From: Nocardioides sp. L-11A
GTDB lineage: Bacteria > Actinomycetota > Actinomycetes > Propionibacteriales > Nocardioidaceae
Assembly: GCA_029961745.1 (NCBI GenBank)
Contig: CP124680.1
Location: 3,720,001 to 3,784,000, forward strand
Direction: 5' to 3'
Length of the DNA stretch: 64,000 bases
In this document: in pieces, positions 10,606 to 18,791 of the stretch
How positions within the stretch are numbered: the first letter of the stretch is position 1
Layout: every line of letters begins with the position of its first letter
Position numbers and translations under genes: made by a program
Notes under the pieces: generated by a model
Database searches by the model: none
What the model was told of the DNA's origin: nothing
What the model saw: the letters and a program-made list of their open reading frames with translations, nothing else

Positions 10606-12065
10606 CGGCCTTCGTCTCCTTCGGTTGGGTGGTCGATGTGCGGGTCGAGGCCGGGATAGTCGGGACGCCACGGCCGGTTGGCCTCGAAGTCGGAGGCCGT
10701 GGCGAGCACGTCGCCGTCGCGGTGCAGCAGCCCCACCAGCTGGACGCCGAGCGGGAGGCCCGCGCGGCTGAGTCCGGCCGGGACCGAGACGGCGGGCTGT
10801 CCGGTCAGGTTGAAGAGGTAGGTGAACGGCGTCCAGCCGAGTCCCACCACGTCGGCCCCCGCCTCCTCCGGCGGGGCGTCGAGCCCCAGCGCGAACGCCG
10901 TGCCCGGCATGGTCGGGGTGAGCAGCACGTCGAAGGCCCCCATCTCCGACCGCATCCGCTGGCGGAGCTCGGCGCGGCCCGCGTGGGCGGCCGCCAGGTC
11001 GTAGGCCGAGAGGGTGCGGCCGTACCGGATCAGCGCGAGCAGCCCGGGATCGAGGCGGTCCGCGACCCGGTCGAGGTCGGCGCCGTACGACACCGACTCG
11101 TGACCGGCCCAGAGGGTCATCATCGTGCCCAGCTGGTCGGGGAGGTCGAGGTCGAGCTCGACGACGTCGTGGCCGGCCCGCGCGAGCACGGCGGCCGCGG
11201 AGCGGGTCGCCGCGCAGGCCTCGGGGCCCGCGCTCGCGAAGCCGAGCGAGGTCGCCATCCGGATCCGCAGCGGCCGTCGCGGTGCCGGTACGGCGGCGCC
11301 CCGGCCCGGCACGCTCGTCGGGTCCCGCGGGTCATAGCCCGCCATGTGGCGCGCCGCGGTCGCCGCGTCGGCGACGGTGCGGGTCAGCGGGCCGACGTGC
11401 GAGAGGCCCTCCGGCGACGGCGGGTGGTACGGGATCCGGCCGAAGGTCGGCTTGTAGCCGACGACACCGCAGTAGGCCGCCGGGATCCGGACGCTGCCGC
11501 CGCCGTCGGTGCCCACGGCGATCGGGCCGAGCCCGAGCGCTGCCGCCACCCCGGCCCCGCCGCTGGAGCCGCCCGAGGTGAACCGCGGGTCCCAGGGGTT
11601 CGCGCTCGGACCGATCAGCCGGTTGCCGGCATCGCCCTTCCAGCCGCCCTCGCTCGTGTTGGTCTTGCCGACCACCACGGCGCCGGCGGCGCGCAGCCGG
11701 GCGACGGCCGGCGCGTCCTCGTCGGGCACCTGGTCGGCGGTCAGCAGCGAGCCACGGGTGGTGCGCAGCCCCTCGGTCCGCAGCAGGTCCTTGATCGTCA
11801 CCGGCACCCCGAGCAGCGGCCGGGCCGGCTCCTGCGCGCCGCGGGCGTAGCCGTCGTCGGCGACCCGCGCGGCGGCCCGGGCGCCGTCCGGGTCGACGGT
11901 GAGGAAGGGCTTGAGGCCCGCGAAGCGCTCGGCCCGGGCGAGCACCTCCTCGAGGACCTCCGAGGGCGAGAACTCCCGCGAGCGGAAGCCGGCGAGGAGC
12001 TCGTCGACCGAGCGGAAGGCCAGCTCGGCTCCCGTTGCCCGCTCCGCGGCTGCGAGACGGTTCAT
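10602..12065 (-). CDS. amidase (amidase signature family)
   Basis: Hydrolyses an amide to acid plus ammonia or amine with the Ser-cisSer-Lys triad of the AS family. The lysine is in VPVTIKDLL (about residue 92), and the glycine/serine-rich signature is FTSGGSSGGAGVAAALGLGP with the cis-Ser and nucleophile Ser about residues 170-195, followed by GTDGGGSVRIPAAYCG. Its 487 residues are normal for the family. The start ATG overlaps the AmiS stop (ATGA) and its stop overlaps the GS-like start (ATGA), so it is sandwiched in a coupled operon. It could equally be annotated GatA-like, but no gatB/gatC neighbours exist, so a catabolic amidase is far more likely. Confidence 0.92.
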   Translation of the reverse strand: MNRLAAAERATGAELAFRSVDELLAGFRSREFSPSEVLEEVLARAERFAGLKPFLTVDPDGARAAARVADDGYARGAQEPARPLLGVPVTIKDLLRTEGLRTTRGSLLTADQVPDEDAPAVARLRAAGAVVVGKTNTSEGGWKGDAGNRLIGPSANPWDPRFTSGGSSGGAGVAAALGLGPIAVGTDGGGSVRIPAAYCGVVGYKPTFGRIPYHPPSPEGLSHVGPLTRTVADAATAARHMAGYDPRDPTSVPGRGAAVPAPRRPLRIRMATSLGFASAGPEACAATRSAAAVLARAGHDVVELDLDLPDQLGTMMTLWAGHESVSYGADLDRVADRLDPGLLALIRYGRTLSAYDLAAAHAGRAELRQRMRSEMGAFDVLLTPTMPGTAFALGLDAPPEEAGADVVGLGWTPFTYLFNLTGQPAVSVPAGLSRAGLPLGVQLVGLLHRDGDVLATASDFEANRPWRPDYPGLDPHIDHPTEGDEGR

Positions 12066-12688
12066 GCGCTCGCGACCTCCAGCGTCGCGACCGGCCGGCG
12101 GACGGTCGCCACGGCGACGAAGACCACGACCACCGCGACCTGGACGGCCACGACCACGCCCGTCGGCACGTCGTCCCAGCGGCCGGTCAGCATGAGAGCG
12201 CCGGGGAGGGTCGTGGTCGTGAAGGCCTGGAGCACGGTGAGCCAGCCGGTCGCCACGGTCAGGTTGTCGAGACCGGCGGCCAGGACCAGGAAGAACGCGG
12301 AGAAGAGCACGGCCCACGACAGCCAGATCGCGCCAAACTTCGGGTCGTCGAACCTGTCGACGTTGACCCAGGCCAGCATCAGCGAGACCAGCACCGCCCA
12401 GCCGCAGTACCACCCCAGGCCCTGGCCCGGCAGGTCGCGGAAGTTGTTGAGGGCGACGTAGAGGTAGGTGAAGGCGAACAGCAGGAAGCCCGCGCTGCCC
12501 AGGACGGTCGACAGCTCCGCCTCGCTGCCGCCCGCGACAGGCAGGGCGGTGACGCCGACGGTCGCGACCAGGGTGAGGCCGATGAAGAGGTTGATCGGCG
12601 CGGTGTCCTTGGGGCTGAGCCGCCCCAACAACCCGAGGCCGTTGCACAGCAGGACGGAACCCACGAAGAAGAGGGCCAGGCTACTCAT
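12062..12688 (-). CDS. AmiS/UreI family short-chain amide or urea channel
   Basis: An integral membrane protein, 208 residues, with six or seven hydrophobic helices (residues about 3-20, 31-48, 58-76, 84-102, 112-130, 140-155, 172-190). It matches the AmiS/UreI family in the N-terminal LALFFVGSVLLCNGLGLLG and in the FTYLYVALNNF and WAVLFSAFFLVLA segments. UreI is a proton-gated urea channel and AmiS accompanies aliphatic amidase operons. Here the gene sits directly ahead of an amidase with an ATGA overlap on both sides, which supports import of the amidase substrate. Start ATG 12688 is fixed by the overlap with the upstream stop. Confidence 0.9.
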   Translation of the reverse strand: MSSLALFFVGSVLLCNGLGLLGRLSPKDTAPINLFIGLTLVATVGVTALPVAGGSEAELSTVLGSAGFLLFAFTYLYVALNNFRDLPGQGLGWYCGWAVLVSLMLAWVNVDRFDDPKFGAIWLSWAVLFSAFFLVLAAGLDNLTVATGWLTVLQAFTTTTLPGALMLTGRWDDVPTGVVVAVQVAVVVVFVAVATVRRPVATLEVASA

Positions 12689-13434
12689 AGCGAAACTCCT
12701 TGATGATCGTGCTGAGGGAGGACGAACGTGCCGAGCCACGTCGTGAGGAGGGCGCGCGCCAGCAGGTTGCCGGCGGGCGCATGGGCGGCGGTCGGGGCGA
12801 GGATCGCGTCGACGAAGCCGGCCCCGTGCCGGGCCCGCAACTCGGTGGCGAACGAGGGATGCCCGGCCCAGGTGCGCACCGCATCGAGCCCGACCTCGGC
12901 GTGGAACTGGACGCCGTAGGCCGAGCCGACGGCGAACGCCTGGTTCTCGTAGAGGTCGGAGCCGGCCAGCCGACGCGCCCCCTCCGGGAGCGTGAACGTG
13001 TCCCGGTGCCACTGCAGGACGGGCATCCGCACGGGCAGCATCGCGCCGACCGGGTCGTCCTCGGCACCCGCGGCCCGGACGAGGTCGTGCATGCCGAGCT
13101 CGGGCCGGTCGCCGCGCCGGACGTCACCGCCGAGCGCGGCCGCGAGCAGCTGGGCGCCCAGGCACACCCCCCACACGGGTACGCCGGCCGCGACCGCCGC
13201 GGCGAGCAGCCGGCGCTCCTGCGCCAGCGCCGGCAGCACGTGGTCGTCGAGCGCGCCCATCGGCCCGCCCAGCGCCACGATCGCCCGGCAGCCGGCGAGG
13301 GCCGGCAGCGGGACGCCCGCGTGCAGCTCGACGTGCTCGACCGGCGCACCGCACGTGGCCAGCACGTCGCCGTACGCACCCGCCGGCACCGCCGGGTCGT
13401 GGTGGATCACGAGGATCCGGCCAGACCAGTCCAT
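12685..13434 (-). CDS. class I glutamine amidotransferase-like protein (copy A)
   Basis: First gene of the amide/amine operon; a 249-residue GATase1 domain. The nucleophile Cys is in GVCLGAQLLAAALGG (about residue 93) and the catalytic His in YGVQFHAEV, the same architecture as copy B at 8173. ATG 13434 is preceded by GGAGGTG at good spacing, and the frame extends further upstream only as unsupported codons. The stop overlaps the AmiS start (ATGA). Two paralogous amidotransferase-like proteins flanking the same operon is unusual; they may act on different gamma-glutamyl intermediates. The operon promoter must lie in the 100-base gap shared with the divergent mocR. Confidence 0.86.
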   Translation of the reverse strand: MDWSGRILVIHHDPAVPAGAYGDVLATCGAPVEHVELHAGVPLPALAGCRAIVALGGPMGALDDHVLPALAQERRLLAAAVAAGVPVWGVCLGAQLLAAALGGDVRRGDRPELGMHDLVRAAGAEDDPVGAMLPVRMPVLQWHRDTFTLPEGARRLAGSDLYENQAFAVGSAYGVQFHAEVGLDAVRTWAGHPSFATELRARHGAGFVDAILAPTAAHAPAGNLLARALLTTWLGTFVLPQHDHQGVSL

Positions 13435-13458
13435 TTTGGCACCTCCATCACCTGTCCG

Positions 13459-13515
13459 ATTGGCCCGAGGTGTCGGTATCGTTGCGATGTGACGGGGGTC
13501 ATGCAAGAGGCCAAT
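13459..13515. promoter_or_regulatory. candidate operator in the divergent amidotransferase/mocR gap
   Basis: The 100-base divergent gap holds ATTGGCC at 13459-13465 and its inverse GGCCAAT at 13509-13515, each near a CGAGGT hexamer. MocR-family repressors usually bind repeated half-sites in such a divergent gap. The assignment rests on repeats and position only. Confidence 0.35.
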
Positions 13516-13534
13516 TCGAGGTAATGGACGTCAC

Positions 13535-15028
13535 ATGATGGATCTGTCCGCGGCACTGACCGCCGAGCTGAGCAGCCGCCTGCGCCAGGACGGGGAGCGG
13601 CACCGGATCGTCAGCGACACCCTGCTCGAGCTGATCCGCGACGGCCGGATCGCGGCCGGGCAGCGGCTCCCCGCCGAGCGTCGGCTCGCCACCGCGCTGG
13701 GCGTCTCGCGCACGACCGTGGTCCGCGCCTACGCGAGCCTGGAGGCGATCGCCGTCCTCGACCGCCGGGTCGGCAGCGGCAGCTACGTGACCTCGACGCC
13801 GGGCACCGCCTCGCTGCCGCGGATGATGGACCTCACCGAGGGCACCACCGACCGCGAGCCGGCGCACAGCCGGGGCCTGATCAACCTCTCGATCAGCACG
13901 CCGGCCGTGCTGGGCGAGATGCGCGAGGCGATCCGCGCGACCGCCGACGAGGTCTTCGCCCGCGCCATGCTCGCGACCCAGCACACCGAGGGCGAGCCGG
14001 AGCTGCGCGCCTGGGTCGCCGCCTGGTACACCCGGCGCGGCCTGCCGACCGACCCCTCGCAGGTCCTGATCACCGCCGGGGCCCAGCAGGGGCTGGCGAT
14101 GAGCACCCAGCTGCTGCGTCGCCGGACCGCGCCGTTCGTGGTCGAGGCGCCGACCTACCTCGGCCTGCTCGACCTGGCCCGGATGCGCCGCGCGCGGCTG
14201 CTCAGCGTGCCCGCCCTGACCGATCCCCCGCGCATCGCGGCCGCCGCCGAGCACGTCGCCGGCCAGACCCAGCCGCTGTTCTACGTGATGACGACCTGCC
14301 ACACCGTGACCGGGCACTCGATGCCCGCCGGCGACCGCGAGCTGCTGGCCCGGCTGGTGCACGACAGCGGCGGCCTCGTGGTCGACGACGACATCCTGGC
14401 CGACCAGCTCTTCGAGCCCGCGACCGCGCCGCCGCTGGCCGCCTTCCTCGACGAGCGGCGGGTGATCACCGTCGGCGGCACGAGCAAGCTGCTCTGGGAC
14501 GGGCTGCGGGTCGGCTGGCTGCGCGCGCCGCAGTCCCTGATCCAGAGCCTGGTGCGGATGAAGAGCGCCTACGACCTCGGCACCTCGGTCATCTCCCAGC
14601 TGGTCGCCCTCGAGCTGCTGCAGCGGGCCGACGAGATCGCCGCACGCCGGGTGGACGAGGCGCGCACGAAGCTCGAGCTCACCACCTCGCTGCTCCGCGA
14701 GCGGATGCCGGAGTGGAGCTGGCAGCAGCCGCACGGCGGGCGGTCGCTGTGGGTGGAGCTGCCCGCCGGCAGCGATGCCGCGCGCTTCGCCGCCCAGGCG
14801 GTCGGCGGCGGCGTCGCGGTGGCGACCGGCGAGACCTTCACCGGCAACGGGTCGCACCGCGACCACCTGCGGATCGGCTTCGTGCAGCCGGCGCCCGCGC
14901 TGACCGAGGGGCTCGCTCGGCTCGCCGCGACCTGGGCGGCCTATGGGGACGACGTCGAGCGGTCCGCGACCAGGCCCGCCAGCCGGCGTACCCCTTCGGC
15001 GATCTGGGGCTCGGACGCCGCGCTGTAG
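13535..15028 (+). CDS. MocR-family regulator (GntR HTH + aminotransferase fold), copy 1
   Basis: A PLP-binding transcription regulator of 497 residues. The N-terminal winged helix (about residues 10-85) has the GntR pattern LIRDGRIAAGQRLPAERRLA and VSRTTVVRAYASL. The C-terminal class I aminotransferase-like domain has the PLP lysine in GGTSKLLWDGLRVGW (about residue 317) and VDDDILADQLF. It is divergent from the amide operon and is its most likely regulator, by analogy with GabR/PdxR/EhuR-type MocR proteins. ATG 13535 or the adjacent ATG 13538 could initiate. The last 29 codons lie on the opposite strand of the second mocR gene, an 88-base tail-to-tail overlap. Confidence 0.9.
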   Translation: MMDLSAALTAELSSRLRQDGERHRIVSDTLLELIRDGRIAAGQRLPAERRLATALGVSRTTVVRAYASLEAIAVLDRRVGSGSYVTSTPGTASLPRMMDLTEGTTDREPAHSRGLINLSISTPAVLGEMREAIRATADEVFARAMLATQHTEGEPELRAWVAAWYTRRGLPTDPSQVLITAGAQQGLAMSTQLLRRRTAPFVVEAPTYLGLLDLARMRRARLLSVPALTDPPRIAAAAEHVAGQTQPLFYVMTTCHTVTGHSMPAGDRELLARLVHDSGGLVVDDDILADQLFEPATAPPLAAFLDERRVITVGGTSKLLWDGLRVGWLRAPQSLIQSLVRMKSAYDLGTSVISQLVALELLQRADEIAARRVDEARTKLELTTSLLRERMPEWSWQQPHGGRSLWVELPAGSDAARFAAQAVGGGVAVATGETFTGNGSHRDHLRIGFVQPAPALTEGLARLAATWAAYGDDVERSATRPASRRTPSAIWGSDAAL

Positions 15029-16341
15029 GACAGCCGGACGTACGGCGCCGGCGGCTCGTCGACGAAGTAGTGCGCGCCGTCGCCGACGAGCACCCCGGCC
15101 GCCTGGGCGGCGGCCGCGAGCCCGCCGGTGTCGACACCCTCGGGGAGCCGCACCCACAGGTGGATGCCGCTGCGCGGCGGCCGGGTCGGACCCAGGTGCG
15201 CGCCGTGGGCGTGCAGGTGGGCGACCATGGCGTCGCGGCGCTCGGCCAGCCGGGAGCGCAGCAGCTTGAGGTGGCGCGGCCAGGCGGGCGAGGTGAGCAG
15301 GCCGAGCGCGGTCTCCTGGAGGAGCGCCGGCACGCACATGTCCTCCGCGATCCGGGCGGTCCGCAACCGCTCCCCCGCCGGGCCGCGGGCCACGACGGCG
15401 GCGATCCGCAGGCCGGGGGCGACGACCTTGGTCAGCGTGGCGATCGCGACGACGTGCCCGTGCGCGTCCTCGGTGAGCAGCGGCGGCGGGGGCGGGCCGT
15501 CGAGCCCGAGATGCCGGGCCCAGTCGTCCTCGACGACGAAGGCGCCGTGCTCGGCGGCGAGGGCCAGCACCTGCGCCCGCCGCTCCGCACCGAGCACCGC
15601 GCCCGTGGGGTTCGCGCAGCCGGGCTGGAGGTAGACGACCCGGGCCCGGGTCCGCTCCAGCGCGTCGGCGAGCAGGTCCGGACGGATCCCGTCGAGGTCG
15701 GCCGGCACCGCGGTGAGCTCGAGTCCGGCGGCCTGGGCGGCGAGGACCATGCCCGGGTAGGTCGGGCTCTCCGTGATCACCGTGTCGCCCGGCTCGGCCA
15801 GGGTCCGCAGCACGAACACCAGCGCCTGCTGACCTCCTGGCACGACGAGGACGTCGCCGGGCTCGGCGCCGTACTCCGCGGCGAGCACGCGGCGCAGGTC
15901 GGGCAGGCCGACGACGGGCACCATCGACCAGGCGCGGGTCCCCCGGGCGGCCCGCGCCGCCTGGGCCCGCAGCGCCTCCGTCGGCTGCAGCTCGGCCGCG
16001 GTGTAGCCCCAGGAGAGCTGGATGTCCTCCGCATCACCGTGGGCACCCAGCCGGGCCGCGCGCCGGGGGTCGACCCGGGTGCGCCCGAGGGCCGGGGACT
16101 GCCAGCTGTAGTCCGGATCGGGCCGGGCCCGGCGGCCCGCGACGAAGGTGCCCCGGCCCGGCTCGGCACGGAGCAGACCGAGCGCGGCGAGCCGGGCGAG
16201 GGCGGCGGAGACGGTCGCGGCGCTCGCTGCGAACTCCCGCGAGAGCTGCCGGACCCCGGGCAGTCGGTCACCGACCGCCATCGTCTCGGTGCGATGACGC
16301 AGGATCTCTGCGATAGCGGCCGCTCTGTTATCGTCATTCAT
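14941..16341 (-). CDS. MocR-family regulator (GntR HTH + aminotransferase fold), copy 2
   Basis: A second MocR protein, 466 residues. The GntR winged helix (about 5-75) contains MAVGDRLPGVRQLSREFAA and the aminotransferase-like domain has the PLP lysine in ATLTKVVAPGLRI (about residue 305), with FVVEDDWARHLG ahead of it. It is divergent from the BenE-type transporter and its ATG overlaps the transporter ATG, so it probably controls that gene. The C-terminal 29 codons overlap the end of the first mocR on the other strand. The two copies are diverged in sequence, so a recent duplication is unlikely. Confidence 0.88.
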   Translation of the reverse strand: MNDDNRAAAIAEILRHRTETMAVGDRLPGVRQLSREFAASAATVSAALARLAALGLLRAEPGRGTFVAGRRARPDPDYSWQSPALGRTRVDPRRAARLGAHGDAEDIQLSWGYTAAELQPTEALRAQAARAARGTRAWSMVPVVGLPDLRRVLAAEYGAEPGDVLVVPGGQQALVFVLRTLAEPGDTVITESPTYPGMVLAAQAAGLELTAVPADLDGIRPDLLADALERTRARVVYLQPGCANPTGAVLGAERRAQVLALAAEHGAFVVEDDWARHLGLDGPPPPPLLTEDAHGHVVAIATLTKVVAPGLRIAAVVARGPAGERLRTARIAEDMCVPALLQETALGLLTSPAWPRHLKLLRSRLAERRDAMVAHLHAHGAHLGPTRPPRSGIHLWVRLPEGVDTGGLAAAAQAAGVLVGDGAHYFVDEPPAPYVRLSYSAASEPQIAEGVRRLAGLVADRSTSSP

Positions 16342-16357
16342 GAAAGCAGTAGATAAC
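16327..16357. promoter_or_regulatory. overlapping divergent promoter/operator of mocR copy 2 and benE-like gene
   Basis: The half-sites GTTATC (16327-16332) and GATAAC (16352-16357) are inverted around the palindrome TTCATGAA (16337-16344), which contains both start codons. On the plus strand TATCGT (16329-16334) fits an actinobacterial -10 (TAnnnT) ending six bases before the transporter ATG; the mirror element TATCTA faces mocR. No ribosome-binding site precedes either ATG, which suggests leaderless mRNAs. Confidence 0.45.
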
Positions 16358-17659
16358 GTTACTTACGCTCTCCGCAAGGCGTTACAGGTCGTGGCGCGGG
16401 ACGCATCCCTCTCCGCCGTCGTCGCCGGCATCATCTCGGCTCTGGTGAACTACTCCGGACCCTTCCTGATCGTGCTCGCCGCGACCCGTGCCGCCGGGCT
16501 GGACGAGGCGCACACCGCGTCCTGGGTGTGGGCGGTGTCGATCGGCAACGGGGTGTGCAGCATCGCGCTCAGTGCGTTCACCCGGATCCCGGTCATCGTC
16601 GCGTGGTCGACACCCGGCGCGGCCCTGCTCATCGCCTCGCTCGGCGGGTTCGCCTTCTCCGACGCGGTGGGCGCCTTCCTGGTCGCCTCGGTCGCCGCGG
16701 CGATCGCCGGCTGGACCGGGTGGTTCGGCTGGCTGCTGGACCACGTGCCCGCGCCCGTGCTCCAGGCCCTGCTGGCCGGGGTCCTGCTGCCCTTCGTCGT
16801 GACCGCGACCGACGCCTTCGCCTCGGCCCCGCTGCTGGCCGGCAGCGTGATCGTCGCCTTCTTCGTGGGCAAGCGCCTCGTCGACCGGTACGCCGTCCCC
16901 GTCGCCCTGGTCGTCGGCATCGTCGTGGCGGCCCTCGCCGGCGCCTTCGAGCCGGTGACGGGCGGCTTCTCGGTCACGGTCCCGGTGCTCACCGTGCCGA
17001 CCTTCGACCCGGCCGCGCTGGTCAGCATCGGGCTGCCGCTCTTCATCGTCACGATGGCCTCGCAGAACGCTCCCGGCCTCGCCCTCCTCCGCTCGGAGGG
17101 CTACCGCCCCGACGACCGACTGCTGGTCGGCTCGATCTCCACGGCCTCGGCGGTGCTGACCCCCTTCGGCAACCACGGCATCAACATCGCCGCGATCACC
17201 GCGGCCATCGCCACCGGCCCCGAGTCGCACCCGGACCGGGACCGGCGCTGGATCGCCGGGCTCTCCGCCGGCACGGTCTACCTGCTGGTCGGGGTCTTCG
17301 GCGGATTCCTGGTCGCGGGCTTCCGCTCGATCCCGGCCGAGACCATCACCGCGCTGGCCGCGGTCGCCCTGCTCGCCTCGACCCTCACCGCGCTGAGCGG
17401 CGCCATGAGCGGCGCGACGAGCGGCGCACCGCACAGCGCGGTCGCCGCACTCACCACCCTGGCCGTCACGATGAGCGGCGTGGTCCTGCTCAACGTCGGC
17501 AGCGCGTTCTGGGGCGTGCTCGCGGGCTCCGCGGTCTACCTGGCGCTGCGGCCCCGCGCGCCCCGGCCGGCGTCCCCCCGGCTCAGCGGAACGCGGCCTG
17601 TCCCGTCATCGCCTGCCCCAGGACCAGCGTGTGCATCTCGACGGTCCCCTCGTAGGTGA
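16340..17659 (+). CDS. BenE-family benzoate/H+ symporter-like transporter
   Basis: An inner-membrane secondary transporter of the benzoate:H+ symporter (BenE) family, with about 12 hydrophobic helices in roughly 400 residues. Family-typical stretches are ASLSAVVAGIISALVNYSGP at the N terminus, AWSTPGAALLIA, SQNAPGLALLRSEGY and the FGNHGINIAAITAAI segment. The substrate is probably an aromatic or other carboxylate, not proven. If translation starts at 16340 the start codon overlaps that of the divergent mocR by two bases. GTG 16391 (VARDASLSAV) is an alternative that matches the usual family N terminus. The last 25 codons, rich in Pro/Ser/Arg, overlap the 3' end of the acyl-CoA dehydrogenase gene and probably form a non-essential tail. 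Confidence 0.85.
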   Translation: MKAVDNVTYALRKALQVVARDASLSAVVAGIISALVNYSGPFLIVLAATRAAGLDEAHTASWVWAVSIGNGVCSIALSAFTRIPVIVAWSTPGAALLIASLGGFAFSDAVGAFLVASVAAAIAGWTGWFGWLLDHVPAPVLQALLAGVLLPFVVTATDAFASAPLLAGSVIVAFFVGKRLVDRYAVPVALVVGIVVAALAGAFEPVTGGFSVTVPVLTVPTFDPAALVSIGLPLFIVTMASQNAPGLALLRSEGYRPDDRLLVGSISTASAVLTPFGNHGINIAAITAAIATGPESHPDRDRRWIAGLSAGTVYLLVGVFGGFLVAGFRSIPAETITALAAVALLASTLTALSGAMSGATSGAPHSAVAALTTLAVTMSGVVLLNVGSAFWGVLAGSAVYLALRPRAPRPASPRLSGTRPVPSSPAPGPACASRRSPRR

Positions 17660-18791
17660 GCACGGACTCCAGGTTGTTCATGTGCCGGATCACCGGGTAC
17701 TCCAGGGAGATCCCGTTGGCGCCGAGCACCGTGCGCGCCGTGCGGCAGATCTCCAGTGCCTCGCGGACGTTGTTGAGCTTGCCGAGGCTGACCTGCTCGG
17801 GACGCAGCCGGCCGGCGTCCTTGCGGCGGCCGAGGTGGAGCGCGAGCAGCAGGCCCTTGGTGTACTCCAGGTTCATGTCGACGAGCTTCTGCTGGGTCAG
17901 CTGGAACGCCGCGATCGGCCTGCCGAACTGGATCCGGCTGGTGGCGTAGTCGAGCGCGGTCTCCAGCGACGAGCGGGCGGCCCCCATCGCGCCCCAGACG
18001 ATGCCGTAGCGGGCCTCGTTGAGGCAGGACAGTGGGCCCTTCAGGCCGCGGACCTCCGGGAAGGCGGCCGCGTCGGGGAGGCGGACACCGTCGAGCACCA
18101 GCTCGCTGGTGACGGAGGCGCGCAGCGACTGCTTGTGCTTGATCTCGGGTGCCGAGAAGCCCGGCGTGTCGGTGGGTACGACGAAGCCGCGGATCCCCTC
18201 GTCCGTCTGGGCCCAGACGACGGCGACGTCAGCCACGGTGCCGTTGGTGATCCACATCTTGCGGCCGTCGAGGACCCAGTCGGAGCCGGCCCCGGCGACC
18301 CGGCGGGCGCGGGTGCGCAGGTCGCCCGGGTCGGAGCCGACGTCCGGCTCGGTGAGCCCGAAGCAGCCGATGGCGTCGCCGGCGGCCATCCGCGGCAGCC
18401 ACTCGCTCTTCTGCTCCTCCGAGCCCCAGCGCCAGATCGCGAACATCGCGAGCGAGCCCTGCACGGAGACCAGCGAGCGGATGCCGGAGTCGGTGGCCTC
18501 GAGCTCCAGGCACGCGAGGCCGTAGTCGGTCGCGGACATGCCCGCGCAGCCGTAGCCCTCCAGGTGCATGCCGAGCAGGCCGAGGGAGCCGAGCTCCTTG
18601 GCGAGCCCCCGGACGTCGGCCAGGGCGCCCTGCTCGAACCACTCGGCGACGTACGGGTCGATCCGCTCGGCGCACAGCTGGCGGACCGAGGTGCGGACCG
18701 CCTTCTCGTCGTCGGTGAGCAGGTCGTCGATGCCCGCCGGGTCGAGCGGGGCGAAGGGGGGCAGGCTCTGCGGGGTGGTCGGGGTGCTCAT
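17583..18791 (-). CDS. gcdH: glutaryl-CoA dehydrogenase (acyl-CoA dehydrogenase family)
   Basis: FAD enzyme that oxidises and decarboxylates glutaryl-CoA to crotonyl-CoA. Its 402 residues have the acyl-CoA dehydrogenase motifs CFGLTEPDVGSDP and KMWITNGTVADVAVVWA, the GCDH-type ARYGIVWGAMGAA, and the catalytic Glu in LTYEGTVEMH (about residue 383), which is the GCDH position. It is last in a four-gene operon whose preceding product is a class III CoA-transferase. A glutarate to glutaryl-CoA to crotonyl-CoA route fits. Its ATG overlaps the CoA-transferase stop (ATGA). Its 3' end overlaps the convergent transporter by 77 bases. Confidence 0.9.
   Translation of the reverse strand: MSTPTTPQSLPPFAPLDPAGIDDLLTDDEKAVRTSVRQLCAERIDPYVAEWFEQGALADVRGLAKELGSLGLLGMHLEGYGCAGMSATDYGLACLELEATDSGIRSLVSVQGSLAMFAIWRWGSEEQKSEWLPRMAAGDAIGCFGLTEPDVGSDPGDLRTRARRVAGAGSDWVLDGRKMWITNGTVADVAVVWAQTDEGIRGFVVPTDTPGFSAPEIKHKQSLRASVTSELVLDGVRLPDAAAFPEVRGLKGPLSCLNEARYGIVWGAMGAARSSLETALDYATSRIQFGRPIAAFQLTQQKLVDMNLEYTKGLLLALHLGRRKDAGRLRPEQVSLGKLNNVREALEICRTARTVLGANGISLEYPVIRHMNNLESVLTYEGTVEMHTLVLGQAMTGQAAFR

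Noticed and set aside
10606..10671. Longer N terminus for the glutamine-synthetase-like ligase
   Set aside because: The extra 22 codons are Arg/Pro-rich, overlap the amidase gene and lack a ribosome site; AAGGAG directly precedes ATG 10605.
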